NCBI RefSeq assembly: GCF_011064545.1
Contig: NZ_JAAMFG010000034.1
Span: 310,001-374,000 of the forward strand
DNA from: Wenzhouxiangella sp. XN24
Lineage (GTDB): Bacteria > Pseudomonadota > Gammaproteobacteria > Steroidobacterales > XN24
Direction: 5' to 3'
DNA length: 64,000 nt
Shown here one piece after another: positions 8,754 through 18,918 of this stretch. The position numbers and the translations under genes are program-made. The notes under the pieces were generated by a model. The model searched no databases and had not been told where the DNA came from. It saw only the letters and a program-made list of their open reading frames with translations. Position 1 is the first letter of the stretch, and each line of letters opens with the position of its first letter.

Positions 8754-8872
8754 AGGTCGTGGGGCGGGCGTGTAGAACACCCTGTAACATTCCAATACAA
8801 TACGGCGCGCGGTGCAGTCCGGGTCATGGGGGCCGGGATGATCTCGCCGCCAGCAACGAGGATCAAGACGAG
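8754..8872 (+). promoter_or_regulatory. fabG-acpP spacer with candidate acpP promoter
   Basis: This 119-bp gap is richer in A and T than the genes around it. A TACAAT at 8796-8801 is a plausible -10 box for acpP; the -35 at the right distance (TAGAAC, 8773-8778) is weak. acpP often has its own promoter because ACP is needed in large amounts. I see no other feature here. Confidence 0.3.
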
Positions 8873-9109
8873 ATGAGCAGCATCGAAGAACAGGTAAAGA
8901 ACATCGTCGCCGAGCAGTTGGGCGTCAAAGAAGAAGAAGTGACCAATGACGCCTCGTTCGTGGACGACCTGGGCGCAGACTCGCTGGATACCGTCGAACT
9001 CGTGATGGCGCTCGAAGAGGCCTTCGAGTGCGAGATTCCCGACGAGGAAGCGGAAAAGATCACGACCGTCCAGCAGGCGATCGACTACATCAAGGCCCGC
9101 TCGAACTGA
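8873..9109 (+). CDS. acpP: Acyl carrier protein
   Basis: A 78-residue acidic four-helix carrier. The phosphopantetheine site is Ser37 in [12 protein letters not shown]. Length and sequence are typical of bacterial AcpP. The start is the ATG at 8873, preceded by GAGGATCAAGACGAG, a usable purine-rich ribosome site. It sits between fabG and fabF, the standard order in gammaproteobacteria. Confidence 0.97.
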   Translation: MSSIEEQVKNIVAEQLGVKEEEVTNDASFVDDLGADSLDTVELVMALEEAFECEIPDEEAEKITTVQQAIDYIKARSN

Positions 9110-9122
9110 GTCCGCGGTCTGG

Positions 9123-9141
9123 GCGCCCCCCGGGAGGGCGC
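9123..9141 (+). terminator. Hairpin after acpP, possible partial terminator
   Basis: The arms GCGCCC (9123-9128) and GGGCGC (9136-9141) pair perfectly around a CCCCGGA loop, followed by TGTTTCTCC. The U-tract is short, so I expect partial termination or mRNA 3'-end protection rather than full stop, letting acpP be expressed above fabF. Confidence 0.4.
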
Positions 9142-9182
9142 TGTTTCTCCATGCCGCCAGCCGCAACGCCGGAGGTGAAGGT

Positions 9183-10430
<1,248 letters not shown>

Positions 10431-10462
10431 CGGGGGCGACCCCGCCGCTGGGCAGCCTTGCC

Positions 10463-11833
10463 GTGGCCGCTCGTTCGCCAGCCCCCGAACTGCTGGTCGG
10501 TGCCCTGGCCGATCCCGGGGACCTGCTTGCGCTGCACCGGGTCGCGCCGCAGCGCTACCCTTTCCTGCTCGAGAGCGCGGCGGCCGGCACGCCGCAGGGG
10601 CAATGCGACCTGTTGCTCGGTGCGCCCGGCGATGCGCTGGTGCTGGATGAGCGGGGCGCGCTCAGTGGCCCCGAGGCGGCCGGGGACCACGACTTTCTCG
10701 CCGCCCTGGACCGCTGGTGGCGCGCCGAACAGTGCGGCAGCGACGACCCATGGCCGCTGGCGGCGGGGGGCTGGTTCGTCTATCTCGGCTACGAACTCGC
10801 CGGCCAGGTCGAGCCGGGCCTGCGACTCGATCCGCCGCGGGGGTTGCCGATCGCCTTCGCCGTCCGCGTCGGAGTGGCGGTGCTGCGTGACCGGCAGACC
10901 GGCCGTTGCCGCTACATGTGTGAGGACGCCGACTCCCTGGAGCGGTTGCACCAGGATCTCGATATCGCGCGAAAACTGCCGCCGCCGGACTGGGCCGGAC
11001 TCGCCGGAGCGGCGATCGAAGCCCCGCCTGAGATGTTTCTCTCGGCCGTGCGCCGCGCCCGCGAGTACATCATCGCCGGGGACATCTTCCAGGCCAACCT
11101 GTCGCGTGAATGGCGTGCCCCCCTGCGACCGGATGCCGACCCCGCCGCCCTTTATGAACGCCTCCGGACGAGCAATCCCGGGCCTTTCGCCGGCCTTGCC
11201 CGCTGGGGCGATCAAGCCGTGCTGAGTTCGTCTCCGGAGCGGCTTCTGAGCCTCCGCGACGGCGTGGCCCAGACGCGGCCGATCGCCGGCACGCGGCCGA
11301 GAGGCGCCGATGCGGCCGGCGACGTCGCCCTGGAGCAGGAATTGATCGGGCACCCCAAGGAACGTGCGGAGCACGTGATGCTCATCGACCTCGAAAGAAA
11401 CGATCTCGGCCGCATCTGCCGTCCCGGCTCCATCGAGGTCGACCAGATGATGGTGCTCGAGACCTACGCCCATGTGCACCACATCGTGTCCAACGTGCGC
11501 GGCCTGCTGGCCGACGACATCGGCCCGGGCACCGCCATACGCGCGGTATTCCCGGGCGGCACGATCACCGGCTGCCCGAAAGTGCGCTGCATGGAGATCA
11601 TCCAGGAACTCGAGGCCGGGCCGCGCGGGGCTTACACGGGCTCCATGGGCTGGCTGGCCAGGGACGGTTCCATGGACCTGAACATCCTCATCCGGACCAT
11701 GGAAATGGGGCCGGACGAGGTGCGTTTCCGGGCCGGCGCAGGCATCGTTTTCGACTCGACGCCGGAAGCTGAGCTGGCGGAGACCCGCGCCAAAGCCAAG
11801 GGCATGCTGCTCGCCCTGGGGGCGGGCGCGTGA
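10463..11833 (+). CDS. pabB: Aminodeoxychorismate synthase component I (TrpE-like active site)
   Basis: About 456 residues of the chorismate-utilising family. Visible are the C-terminal core motifs IIAGDIFQANLSR, PIAGTRPRG, HPKERAEHVMLIDLERNDLGR, FPGGTITGCPKVR and GAYTGSMGWL. With PabA it would make 4-amino-4-deoxychorismate for folate. The context (fabF before, pabC after with a one-base overlap) supports PabB. However, the PIxGT motif carries Ala, as in anthranilate synthase TrpE, rather than the Lys used by E. coli PabB. FPGGTITG looks PabB-like again. A TrpE-like PabB clade would explain this. The start is uncertain: GTG 10463 is the first canonical one after fabF and has no clear ribosome site. 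Confidence 0.82.
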   Translation: MAARSPAPELLVGALADPGDLLALHRVAPQRYPFLLESAAAGTPQGQCDLLLGAPGDALVLDERGALSGPEAAGDHDFLAALDRWWRAEQCGSDDPWPLAAGGWFVYLGYELAGQVEPGLRLDPPRGLPIAFAVRVGVAVLRDRQTGRCRYMCEDADSLERLHQDLDIARKLPPPDWAGLAGAAIEAPPEMFLSAVRRAREYIIAGDIFQANLSREWRAPLRPDADPAALYERLRTSNPGPFAGLARWGDQAVLSSSPERLLSLRDGVAQTRPIAGTRPRGADAAGDVALEQELIGHPKERAEHVMLIDLERNDLGRICRPGSIEVDQMMVLETYAHVHHIVSNVRGLLADDIGPGTAIRAVFPGGTITGCPKVRCMEIIQELEAGPRGAYTGSMGWLARDGSMDLNILIRTMEMGPDEVRFRAGAGIVFDSTPEAELAETRAKAKGMLLALGAGA

Positions 11834-12645
11834 TGCTCGTCGACGGCCTGCCGGCCGCCGCCGTGCCCGCCACGGATCGCGGGCTGAACTACGGCGACGG
11901 CCTGTTCGAGACGCTGCGCCTGCATCGGGGCCGGGTCTGCCTGCTCGACCGGCATCTGCACAGGCTGCGCGCGGGCTGCGTGCGACTCGCACTTCCTTAC
12001 CCGGGGGACGGCGTGCTACGCGAAGATATCGAGCGACTGGCCGGCGAGCAGGCCGGGGATGCCGTATTGCGGCTCGTCCTCACTCGCGGCGACGGCGGGC
12101 GCGGCTACACACCACCAGCCCAGGCGCAGGGCCGGCGTATCGTTGCTCTTCATCCGCTGCCGCCGATCGGGCCGGATGCTTTGCGGCTGGGACTGTGCAC
12201 GACCCGGCTGGGTCGCAACACGGCACTGGCCGGGCTGAAACACCTCAACCGGCTCGAACAGGTGCTGGCCGCCGCGGAAGTCGCGGCCGCGGGTTGGGAC
12301 GAGGGCCTGATGCTCGACGAAACCGGCCTGGTGATCGAAGCCACGCGACACAACGTATTTTTTCTCCGTGCCGGCCGGATCTGCACGCCCCCCCTGGCAC
12401 ACGCGGGCGTCGCGGGGGTGATGCGCCAGCTGGTGATCGAGACCGCGGCTGCGATGGGTATGGGCGGAGATGAGCGGCCGCTCCGTTATGATGAACTGCA
12501 TGAGATCGACTCGCTGTTCCTGTGTAATGCCGTTGCGGGACCTCGCCGCGTGACTGGCATCGGCACGCGGTCTTACGAGCAGGGAGACGCGCTGGAGCGC
12601 CTCCGGCCCGGCCTGGTCGAACGAGGCGTGGCGTGGCTGGCCTGA
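11833..12645 (+). CDS. pabC: Aminodeoxychorismate lyase
   Basis: A 270-residue fold-type IV PLP enzyme that splits aminodeoxychorismate into 4-aminobenzoate and pyruvate. It shows DRGLNYGDGLFETLR at the N-terminus, the PLP lysine in LKHLNRLEQVLA (about residue 136), and the D-E-T-G-L-V-I-E-A-T segment. The ATG overlaps the pabB stop in TGATG; GTG 11830 is a possible alternative. Having both PabB and PabC together points to a folate-branch unit inside the fab-tmk operon. Confidence 0.92.
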   Translation: MLVDGLPAAAVPATDRGLNYGDGLFETLRLHRGRVCLLDRHLHRLRAGCVRLALPYPGDGVLREDIERLAGEQAGDAVLRLVLTRGDGGRGYTPPAQAQGRRIVALHPLPPIGPDALRLGLCTTRLGRNTALAGLKHLNRLEQVLAAAEVAAAGWDEGLMLDETGLVIEATRHNVFFLRAGRICTPPLAHAGVAGVMRQLVIETAAAMGMGGDERPLRYDELHEIDSLFLCNAVAGPRRVTGIGTRSYEQGDALERLRPGLVERGVAWLA

Positions 12646-13661
12646 TGCGCATCCTGCTCGGCATGGCGGCCGTGGCGATCCTCGCGGCGGCCGCGGGCGC
12701 CTGGTGGGCCTGGCAGCAGCTCGAGGCGCCCGGTCCCTCGGGCGAGGCGGTGATCGTGGATATCCCACCGGGTAGCTCGCTGGCCGGAATCTCGCGCCGC
12801 CTGGAAGGCGAGGGCGTGATACGCCATGCCATGCTGTTCGAGTGGTATGGGCGCGTTTCCGGCCTCGCGACCCAGGTGCGGGCGGGCGAATACCGTTTCC
12901 CGGCCCACGACACTCCGCGCGAGGTGATGGCCCGGCTGGTCAGCGGAGAGACCGTCCTGCATTCGCTGACGGTCATCGAGGGCTGGACCTACGCCCAGAT
13001 GCGCGCCGCGATCGCTGCGCACCCGGCCATCCGCCATACGCTCGACGAGGCCTCGGACGAGACCGTGATGACCCGCCTCGGACGCCCGGGAGAACACCCC
13101 GAGGGCTGGTTTCTCCCGGAAACCTACCGCTTTCCCCGCGGAACCAGCGATCTCGAACTGCTGCGCACCGCGCACCAGGCGATGGTCGAGGCCCTGCAGG
13201 ATGCGTGGGAGACGCGCCGCGATGCACTGCCGCTCGAGTCGCCCTACGAAGCGCTCATCCTGGCGTCCATCGTGGAAAAGGAAACGGGCCTGGCGGAGGA
13301 ACGGGGACGCGTGGCGGGCGTGTTCATCCGGCGCCTGGAGCGCGGCATGCGCCTGCAGACCGATCCGACGGTCGCCTACGGTGTCGGGCCCGGCTTCGAG
13401 GGCCGCCTGCGGCGCGTGCACCTGCAGACCGACACGCCTTACAACACCTATACCCGTCATGGCTTGCCGCCGACGCCGATCGCGTTGCCCGGAAAAGCCG
13501 CGCTCGCGGCCGCCGTGCAACCGGTCGATGGTCCCTGGCTGTACTTCGTGGCGACGGGCCGGCCGGACGGCAGCCATTATTTTTCCACCACGCTGGCCGA
13601 GCACAACCGGGCCGTGCAAAAGTATCTTGAGACATTGCGTGCGCGGAGGCAGGCCGAATGA
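12645..13661 (+). CDS. mltG: Endolytic peptidoglycan transglycosylase
   Basis: A 338-residue MltG/YceG. One N-terminal membrane anchor (about residues 4-22) carries a LysM-like periplasmic region and then the catalytic domain with Glu in ASIVEKETG, followed by RLQTDPTVAYG, TPYNTYTRHGLPPTPI and a C-terminal DGSHYFSTTLAEHN. It cuts nascent glycan strands in the periplasm. The ATG overlaps the pabC stop in TGATG; GTG 12633 upstream is less likely. Position between pabC and tmk is the standard order. Confidence 0.95.
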   Translation: MRILLGMAAVAILAAAAGAWWAWQQLEAPGPSGEAVIVDIPPGSSLAGISRRLEGEGVIRHAMLFEWYGRVSGLATQVRAGEYRFPAHDTPREVMARLVSGETVLHSLTVIEGWTYAQMRAAIAAHPAIRHTLDEASDETVMTRLGRPGEHPEGWFLPETYRFPRGTSDLELLRTAHQAMVEALQDAWETRRDALPLESPYEALILASIVEKETGLAEERGRVAGVFIRRLERGMRLQTDPTVAYGVGPGFEGRLRRVHLQTDTPYNTYTRHGLPPTPIALPGKAALAAAVQPVDGPWLYFVATGRPDGSHYFSTTLAEHNRAVQKYLETLRARRQAE

Positions 13662-14323
13662 CAGGAGCGACCGGCAGGCAGGCGCAGAGGCGCGGGCGCT
13701 TCATCACGCTCGAGGGCGGCGAGGGCGTCGGCAAGAGCAGCAATCTCGCTTACGTGGCCGGGCTCCTGGAAAGCGCGGGTCTCGACGTGCTGCGCACCCG
13801 GGAACCCGGCGGGACCCCGCTCGCGGAACGCGTGCGCGACATCATCGTCGCGGCCTCCGGGGAAGCGGTCCCGCCCATCGCGGAGCTGCTGCTGGTGTTC
13901 GCCGCCAGGTCGCTGCACGTCGAGGGCTGCATCCGGCCGGCGCTGGAAGCCGGGCGCTGGGTGCTGTGCGACCGGTTCACGGACGCCAGTTATGCCTACC
14001 AGGGCGCCGGGCGTGGACTGGGTCCCGAACCCGTGCGCTGGCTCGAAACGCAGGTCCAGGAAGACCTGCGGCCGGACCTGACGCTGTTGCTCGACGCCGA
14101 CCCGGAAGTGGGCCTGGCCCGGGCGGGCGCCCGCGGCGACGCCGACCGGTTCGAGCAGGAGCGGGGCGAGTTCTTCTCCCGCGTCCGCGCGGGTTATCTC
14201 GAGCGCGCCGCCGCCGAGCCCGAGAGGTTCCGCGTCATCGACGCCTCGCAATCGCTCGAGGCGGTGCGCCTCGAAATCAGGAATCACATTAATACATTTA
14301 TACAAGCCAATGTCTTTACTTGA
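13658..14323 (+). CDS. tmk: Thymidylate kinase
   Basis: A 221-residue kinase converting dTMP to dTDP. It shows the P-loop GGEGVGKSS, the TREPGGTPLAERVR motif with the base-binding DR region, and CDRFTDASYAYQGAGRG. Length is slightly above the family (about 210) because of an N-terminal arginine-rich extension. It overlaps mltG by four bases (ATGA) and holB by 14. Confidence 0.96.
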   Translation: MTGATGRQAQRRGRFITLEGGEGVGKSSNLAYVAGLLESAGLDVLRTREPGGTPLAERVRDIIVAASGEAVPPIAELLLVFAARSLHVEGCIRPALEAGRWVLCDRFTDASYAYQGAGRGLGPEPVRWLETQVQEDLRPDLTLLLDADPEVGLARAGARGDADRFEQERGEFFSRVRAGYLERAAAEPERFRVIDASQSLEAVRLEIRNHINTFIQANVFT

Positions 14324-15314
14324 GTTTCCGTGGCATGCCCCGGCATGGGAGGAATTCGAACAGGCGCTGGCTACCGGCCGCCTCAGCCACGCCTATCTCA
14401 TCGAGGGCCCGCAGGGGCTGGGCAAGCTGCACCTGGCGTTTCGCATGGCTGCGCGGGTGCTGGAGCTGCCATGGCCGGACGTCGATCCGCCGATTCCGCT
14501 GGTCCACCCGGATATCACCTGGATCACGGTGGAGACCGACGACGAAGGCAAGCAGAAGAAACAGATCGGCATTCACCAGGTCCGGGAAGCCTGCGCACAG
14601 CTCGGCATGACCAGTTATACGGGCGGCTGGAAAGTCGCCGTGATCTGGCCGGCGGAGCAACTCAATGCCCATTCCGCGAACGCCCTGCTGAAAACACTGG
14701 AGGAGCCTTCGCCGCGGACACTCCTGTTGCTGGTGCGCAGCCGGCTCGACACCTTGCCGGCGACCATCGCCAGCCGATGCCAGAAAATCCGCATCGCGCC
14801 GCCGCGGACCGAGGTTGCTCTTCCCTGGCTCGAGGCGCGCGCCGGCGGAAAAGACTGGCGCAGGCTGCTCGCCTTGGCCGGAGACGCGCCGTTGATGGCG
14901 ATCCTGCTTGCGGAGGAGGGTTTCCGCGAACTGGACCAGGCCTTCACGGAGGATCTGCTGGGCGTGCTGGCGGGCCGGCGGGAACCCCTGGAAGTCGCTG
15001 CGGAGTGGGCGCGCCGGCCGTTGCCCATGACCCTGCGCTGGCTGGATGTGTGGACGTCGGAGCTCGTCCGCCTGAAGGCGGCCGATGTCGAACCGGCACT
15101 CACGCCCGGCATGGGCCGGGCTTTGCAAACGTCGCTCAAGCGAATACCCTTGCAACGCCTATTCCGCTACAAGGACGAGATCAGGTCCGCCATGACCCGC
15201 AACGACGGCGTTTTCAATACCCAGATGGTGCTGGAAGGGCTTCTCGCGCCCTGGGCCGATCGACTCGAACCCGCGACCGGCGATGCCGCGCTCGGTTTCC
15301 TCGGTGATCGATGA
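14310..15314 (+). CDS. holB: DNA polymerase III delta' subunit
   Basis: A 334-residue clamp-loader subunit. It shows HAYLIEGPQGLGKLHLA, NALLKTLEEPSPRTLLLLV and SRCQKIRIAPP, the usual delta' arrangement of AAA+ modules and a C-terminal collar domain. The zinc-module cysteines found in E. coli delta' (four between the P-loop and sensor regions) are absent; only two cysteines occur in the whole protein. It overlaps tmk by 14 bases and pilZ by four. Confidence 0.93.
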   Translation: MSLLEFPWHAPAWEEFEQALATGRLSHAYLIEGPQGLGKLHLAFRMAARVLELPWPDVDPPIPLVHPDITWITVETDDEGKQKKQIGIHQVREACAQLGMTSYTGGWKVAVIWPAEQLNAHSANALLKTLEEPSPRTLLLLVRSRLDTLPATIASRCQKIRIAPPRTEVALPWLEARAGGKDWRRLLALAGDAPLMAILLAEEGFRELDQAFTEDLLGVLAGRREPLEVAAEWARRPLPMTLRWLDVWTSELVRLKAADVEPALTPGMGRALQTSLKRIPLQRLFRYKDEIRSAMTRNDGVFNTQMVLEGLLAPWADRLEPATGDAALGFLGDR

Positions 15315-15655
15315 GTAGCGGGAAACCCGGTCTGCTCACGCTGACCATCAAGGACAAGAGCGCCCTGTACCTGGCGTACATGCCTTATGTCAAAAACGGC
15401 GGCCTGTTCATCCCCACCAGCAGCAATTATCGCCTCGGAGACGAGGTCTTCATGTTGCTGAACCTGATGGGCGAGGACGAGAAGATCCCGGTGGCGGGGC
15501 GGGTGATCTGGGTGACGCCCAAGGGCGCCCAGGGCAAGCGCACGGCCGGGATCGGCGTGCAATTCAGCGAACAGGACCGGGGCAGCACCCAGCGGCGCAT
15601 CGAGACTTACCTCGCCGGCGCCCTCGGCGGGGACAAGCCGACCCACACGATGTAG
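15311..15655 (+). CDS. pilZ: PilZ-domain type IV pilus protein
   Basis: A 114-residue single-domain PilZ protein. The body (GGLFIPTSSNYRLGDEVFML, GRVIWVTPKGAQGKRTAGIGVQF) matches the PilZ protein that follows holB in Pseudomonas and Xanthomonas, which acts in type IV pilus biogenesis. It lacks an N-terminal RxxxR, so c-di-GMP binding is not expected. It overlaps holB by four bases and ends 1 nt from a convergent gene, with no room for a terminator. Confidence 0.9.
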   Translation: MSSGKPGLLTLTIKDKSALYLAYMPYVKNGGLFIPTSSNYRLGDEVFMLLNLMGEDEKIPVAGRVIWVTPKGAQGKRTAGIGVQFSEQDRGSTQRRIETYLAGALGGDKPTHTM

Positions 15656-15656
15656 C

Positions 15657-16745
15657 TCAGCTCGCGGCCTCGTCGGGCTTGCGGCGCTGGCTCTCGGATT
15701 CCGCCTCGGCCATCGTCAGGCCACCCCGCAGCACATGCACGTCGAAACCGCGTTCGCTGAGAATATAGGCCGCGGCACTGCTGCGTCGCCCCGTGTCGCA
15801 ACAGACGACATAGCGGGTGTTCGGATCGAGCGTCTTCAGCTTCAAGCGGATGAAATAGAGCGGGATGTTGATCGCGCCTTCGCGGTGGAAGCTCTCGAAT
15901 TCCGAGGGAAGGCGGACATCCAGCCAGCGTCCGCTGCTGGCGACGATCGCCCGGGCCTGGTCGAAATCCACCCACTGGAGCATGGGTTCGTTCATCAGCG
16001 TGTTGAAGTCTTCCTGCCCGAGCCGCATCAACGACCCGTCCGTGACCATCGTCACCGTGGCATTGCGTTTCGCCTGCGAGATCAGGGCTTCCTCGCCGAA
16101 CGTGTCGCCGGGATTGAGATCCGCCAGCTTGATGCCGTCCTTGTTGAGCGGCGTCTCGCGGGTGACCGCGCAGCGCCCGTCCGTGATGACATAGAAATAG
16201 TCGCCTTCATCGCCCTGCTTGATGACGACGTCGCCGGCCTTGTAATTGACCTGCTGCATGCGCATGAAGATGGCCTGGATGTTGGCCGCCGGGATCCTGT
16301 GGAAGGCCTTGGTCTGGAGCAGGGTCGTCATCCAGTCGTCGCTTTCCGGCAGGTTGTCCCCACGCAGTTCGCTGACCTCGTAGGTCCCGGTCTGGTCCCA
16401 TGTGAGCATCACGTCCAGCAGGTCGGAATCGACGACGATGAACTCGATGCGGCTGCGGGCGCGTGCGCTGACGCGGCGGGGGAGGCCGGGGGACAGCGGG
16501 CTCCGGGCAGCGGGGGTCCCGCCCTCGATGACCGACAGCATGCGGTCCCCGTCGCGCAGCTCGATCTCGCCCGAGATGACATAAATCGTGCGGCGATCGG
16601 TATCGCCCTTGCGAAAGAGGAACCGCCCGCCGGGGAGTTCCTGGATCGCCGTTTTCTCGGCCAGTGCCCGCAGGTTTTCGGCCTTGAGGCCATCGAGCGG
16701 CGAAAACGCCTTGAGCTGAGCGACGTCGAGCGACTTACCAGGCAT
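15657..16745 (-). CDS. Tandem cNMP-binding domains fused to a rhodanese domain
   Basis: A 362-residue soluble protein. Residues ~15-115 form a first, degenerate cyclic-nucleotide-binding fold (FLFRKGDTDRRTIYVISGEIEL). Residues ~145-250 form a second, better one (GDVVIKQGDEGDYFYVITDGRCAV, DTFGEEALI). Residues ~258-345 form a rhodanese domain (WLDVRLPSEFESFH, GAINIPL, CCDTGRRSSAAAYIL) whose active-site loop has Cys followed by DTGRRS. Such proteins are known in proteobacteria but have no firm role; redox or sulfur signalling is a guess. ATG 16745 is chosen because the domain begins right after. It converges tail to tail on pilZ. Confidence 0.8.
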   Translation of the reverse strand: MPGKSLDVAQLKAFSPLDGLKAENLRALAEKTAIQELPGGRFLFRKGDTDRRTIYVISGEIELRDGDRMLSVIEGGTPAARSPLSPGLPRRVSARARSRIEFIVVDSDLLDVMLTWDQTGTYEVSELRGDNLPESDDWMTTLLQTKAFHRIPAANIQAIFMRMQQVNYKAGDVVIKQGDEGDYFYVITDGRCAVTRETPLNKDGIKLADLNPGDTFGEEALISQAKRNATVTMVTDGSLMRLGQEDFNTLMNEPMLQWVDFDQARAIVASSGRWLDVRLPSEFESFHREGAINIPLYFIRLKLKTLDPNTRYVVCCDTGRRSSAAAYILSERGFDVHVLRGGLTMAEAESESQRRKPDEAAS

Positions 16746-16887
16746 GACGGGGGATCGTGCTCCGATTATTTTCTTGGTTGTATCCGCACGCGGCGGATGG
16801 CGGCGCAGCAACTGCGACGCCATCCGCGGAGAATATCACAGGAAAGCCCGCCGTCAGGGGCAACCCGTCACGCAACTGGAAGGTGCT

Positions 16888-18918
16888 TCAGGAGGCGATC
16901 TCCTTCCAACCGGCATCCGGCTCGAAACGCTCTCCGTAGCGTTCCTCGAGACGCTTCAGCGAGTCGACCACGTCAGCCACCCCGCGGGCGCGCGCGAAAT
17001 TGATCGGCCCGCCCCGGAACGGGGCGAAGCCGGTGCCGAAGATGATCCCGGCATCGAGCAGATCGAGATCCTCCACCACGCCGTCCCGCCACACGGCCAC
17101 CGCCTCGTTGACCATCGGCAACACCAGCCGGTCGGCGAGATCCTGGGGCGGGCTTTCGTCCTTGGCAGACGGCTTGACCGGCTTGCCGTCCTTCCATTCG
17201 TAGAAGCCGCGCCCGGTCTTGCGGCCCAGGCGTTTTTTCTCGACCATCTCGACGAGCCGGTCAGGCACCGGGATGCCGTAGGCGGCGCCGAGAATCCGGG
17301 CGACGTGCAACGCCACGTCGAGACCCACGGTATCCGCGAGTTCCACCGGGCCCATGGGCATGCCGAAACGCTTGGCCGCAGAGTCGATCACCCCGAGCGG
17401 CACGCCGTCCTCACCGGCCAGCAGGGCCTCCATCATGTAGGGCATCAGCACCCGGTTGACGACGAAGCCCGGCGAGCTCAGGCAGGGCAGGGGCAGCTTG
17501 TCGATCTTGCGAGCGAACGCGATGCCCTTGTCGATCTCCTCACGCGGCGTCTCGCGCGTGTGAATGATCTCGACCAGCGGCATCATCGCCACGGGATTGA
17601 AGAAATGCAGGCCGATCAGGCGATCCGGCTTTTCCAGTGCGTCCCGCAGGTCTTCCAGGCGGATGCTGGAGGTGTTGGTCGCAAGAATCGCGCCCGGCTT
17701 CATGCGCGGTTCGACGGAGCGGAACAACGCTTTCTTGGCGTCCGCATCCTCGTAGATGGCCTCGATCACGACGTCCGCGTCCGGCACGCCCCGGCCGTCT
17801 ACGTCCGGCATCAGCCGGTCGAGAGCCGCCTGGACGAGGCGCGGATCACGCAACTTCTTCTCGTACAGTTTCTGCGCCCGCTTGATGACGGGCGCGATGT
17901 ACTTCGGCTCGCGATCCTGCAGGGTCACGTTCATCCCCCGCAGGGCGCACCACGCGGCGATATCGCCGCCCATGACGCCTGCGCCGACCACGTGGACATG
18001 CCGGAAGCTGTGTTTCGTCTTGCCGCCGAGCGCCTTGAGCTTGTCCTGCAGCAGGAACACGCGAACGAGATTACGCGAGGTGTCGGTGCAGAACAGCGCG
18101 GCGATGGAACGCGCCTCCTTTTCCATCATCAGCGCGGGCTTGTCGCCGTAGTCCTTCCACAGGTCGATGATGGCGTAGGGGGCCGGATAATGATCGCGGC
18201 GCGCTTTCTTGGCGACCTGCTTTTCCAGCACCCCCGCGAGCACCTTGCGTGCGGGGGTCAGGTTCATGAGCCGCTCCTGGAGGGGCAGCTGCCGGCGCTT
18301 GGGCGGCTTCAGCGCCATCATGCGAGCGGCCCGCTCGAGGTGCCGGGCCGGCACGATCTGGTCGACGAGACCGATGGCGCGCGCCTGCTTGGGCCTGAGG
18401 TTCTTGCCGCTCAGCATCATGTCCATGGCCTTGAGCGGGCCGGCCAGCTGGACCGAGCGCACCGTGCCGCCGAAGCCGGGGTGAATCCCGAGCTTCACTT
18501 CCGGCAGGCCGATCACGGTCTTGGGATCGTCGTTGAGGATCCGGTAGCGGCACGCCAGGGCGAGCTCGAGTCCGCCCCCGAGCGCGAAACCGTTGATCAG
18601 GGCGATCGTGGGGCACTTCAGCGCTTCGAGACGATCGAGGACTTTTTGCCCGGCGCGCACCATCTCGTAGGCCTGGTCGGCATCCTTGAGCTCGGTGAAT
18701 TCCTTGATGTCCGCGCCGGCGACGAAACCTGATTTCTTGCCGGAGCAGACCACCACGGCCTTGGGCAGGTCTTTTTCGAGGCCCGCCAGCTGATCGTTCA
18801 GCTCGCTCATCACGTCCCGCGAAAGGACGTTGGTGGATGCCCCGGCCTTGTCGAAACAGAGCCAGGCGATGCCGTCCTCGTCGCGGCGCAGGTTCCAATG
18901 CTTCACTGATTCGTTCAT
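16888..18918 (-). CDS. fadJ: Fatty-acid oxidation multifunctional protein (enoyl-CoA hydratase / 3-hydroxyacyl-CoA dehydrogenase)
   Basis: A 676-residue FadB/FadJ-type protein. The N-terminal crotonase domain has AGADIKEF and NGFALGGGLELALACRYR, with the second catalytic Glu in GLPEVKLGIHPGFGG. The NAD-binding dehydrogenase follows (VHVVGAGVMGGDIAAWCA, then LIGLHFFNPVAMMPLVEI). It catalyses hydration and oxidation steps of beta-oxidation in complex with the thiolase. I chose ATG 18918, which overlaps the thiolase stop by four bases. FadJ rather than FadB is inferred from its length and from the FadI-type thiolase upstream. Confidence 0.9.
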   Translation of the reverse strand: MNESVKHWNLRRDEDGIAWLCFDKAGASTNVLSRDVMSELNDQLAGLEKDLPKAVVVCSGKKSGFVAGADIKEFTELKDADQAYEMVRAGQKVLDRLEALKCPTIALINGFALGGGLELALACRYRILNDDPKTVIGLPEVKLGIHPGFGGTVRSVQLAGPLKAMDMMLSGKNLRPKQARAIGLVDQIVPARHLERAARMMALKPPKRRQLPLQERLMNLTPARKVLAGVLEKQVAKKARRDHYPAPYAIIDLWKDYGDKPALMMEKEARSIAALFCTDTSRNLVRVFLLQDKLKALGGKTKHSFRHVHVVGAGVMGGDIAAWCALRGMNVTLQDREPKYIAPVIKRAQKLYEKKLRDPRLVQAALDRLMPDVDGRGVPDADVVIEAIYEDADAKKALFRSVEPRMKPGAILATNTSSIRLEDLRDALEKPDRLIGLHFFNPVAMMPLVEIIHTRETPREEIDKGIAFARKIDKLPLPCLSSPGFVVNRVLMPYMMEALLAGEDGVPLGVIDSAAKRFGMPMGPVELADTVGLDVALHVARILGAAYGIPVPDRLVEMVEKKRLGRKTGRGFYEWKDGKPVKPSAKDESPPQDLADRLVLPMVNEAVAVWRDGVVEDLDLLDAGIIFGTGFAPFRGGPINFARARGVADVVDSLKRLEERYGERFEPDAGWKEIAS

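Noticed and set aside
16744-18732. 662-codon plus-strand frame over fadJ
   Set aside because: Antisense shadow of a well-supported fadJ gene; no ribosome site or domain.
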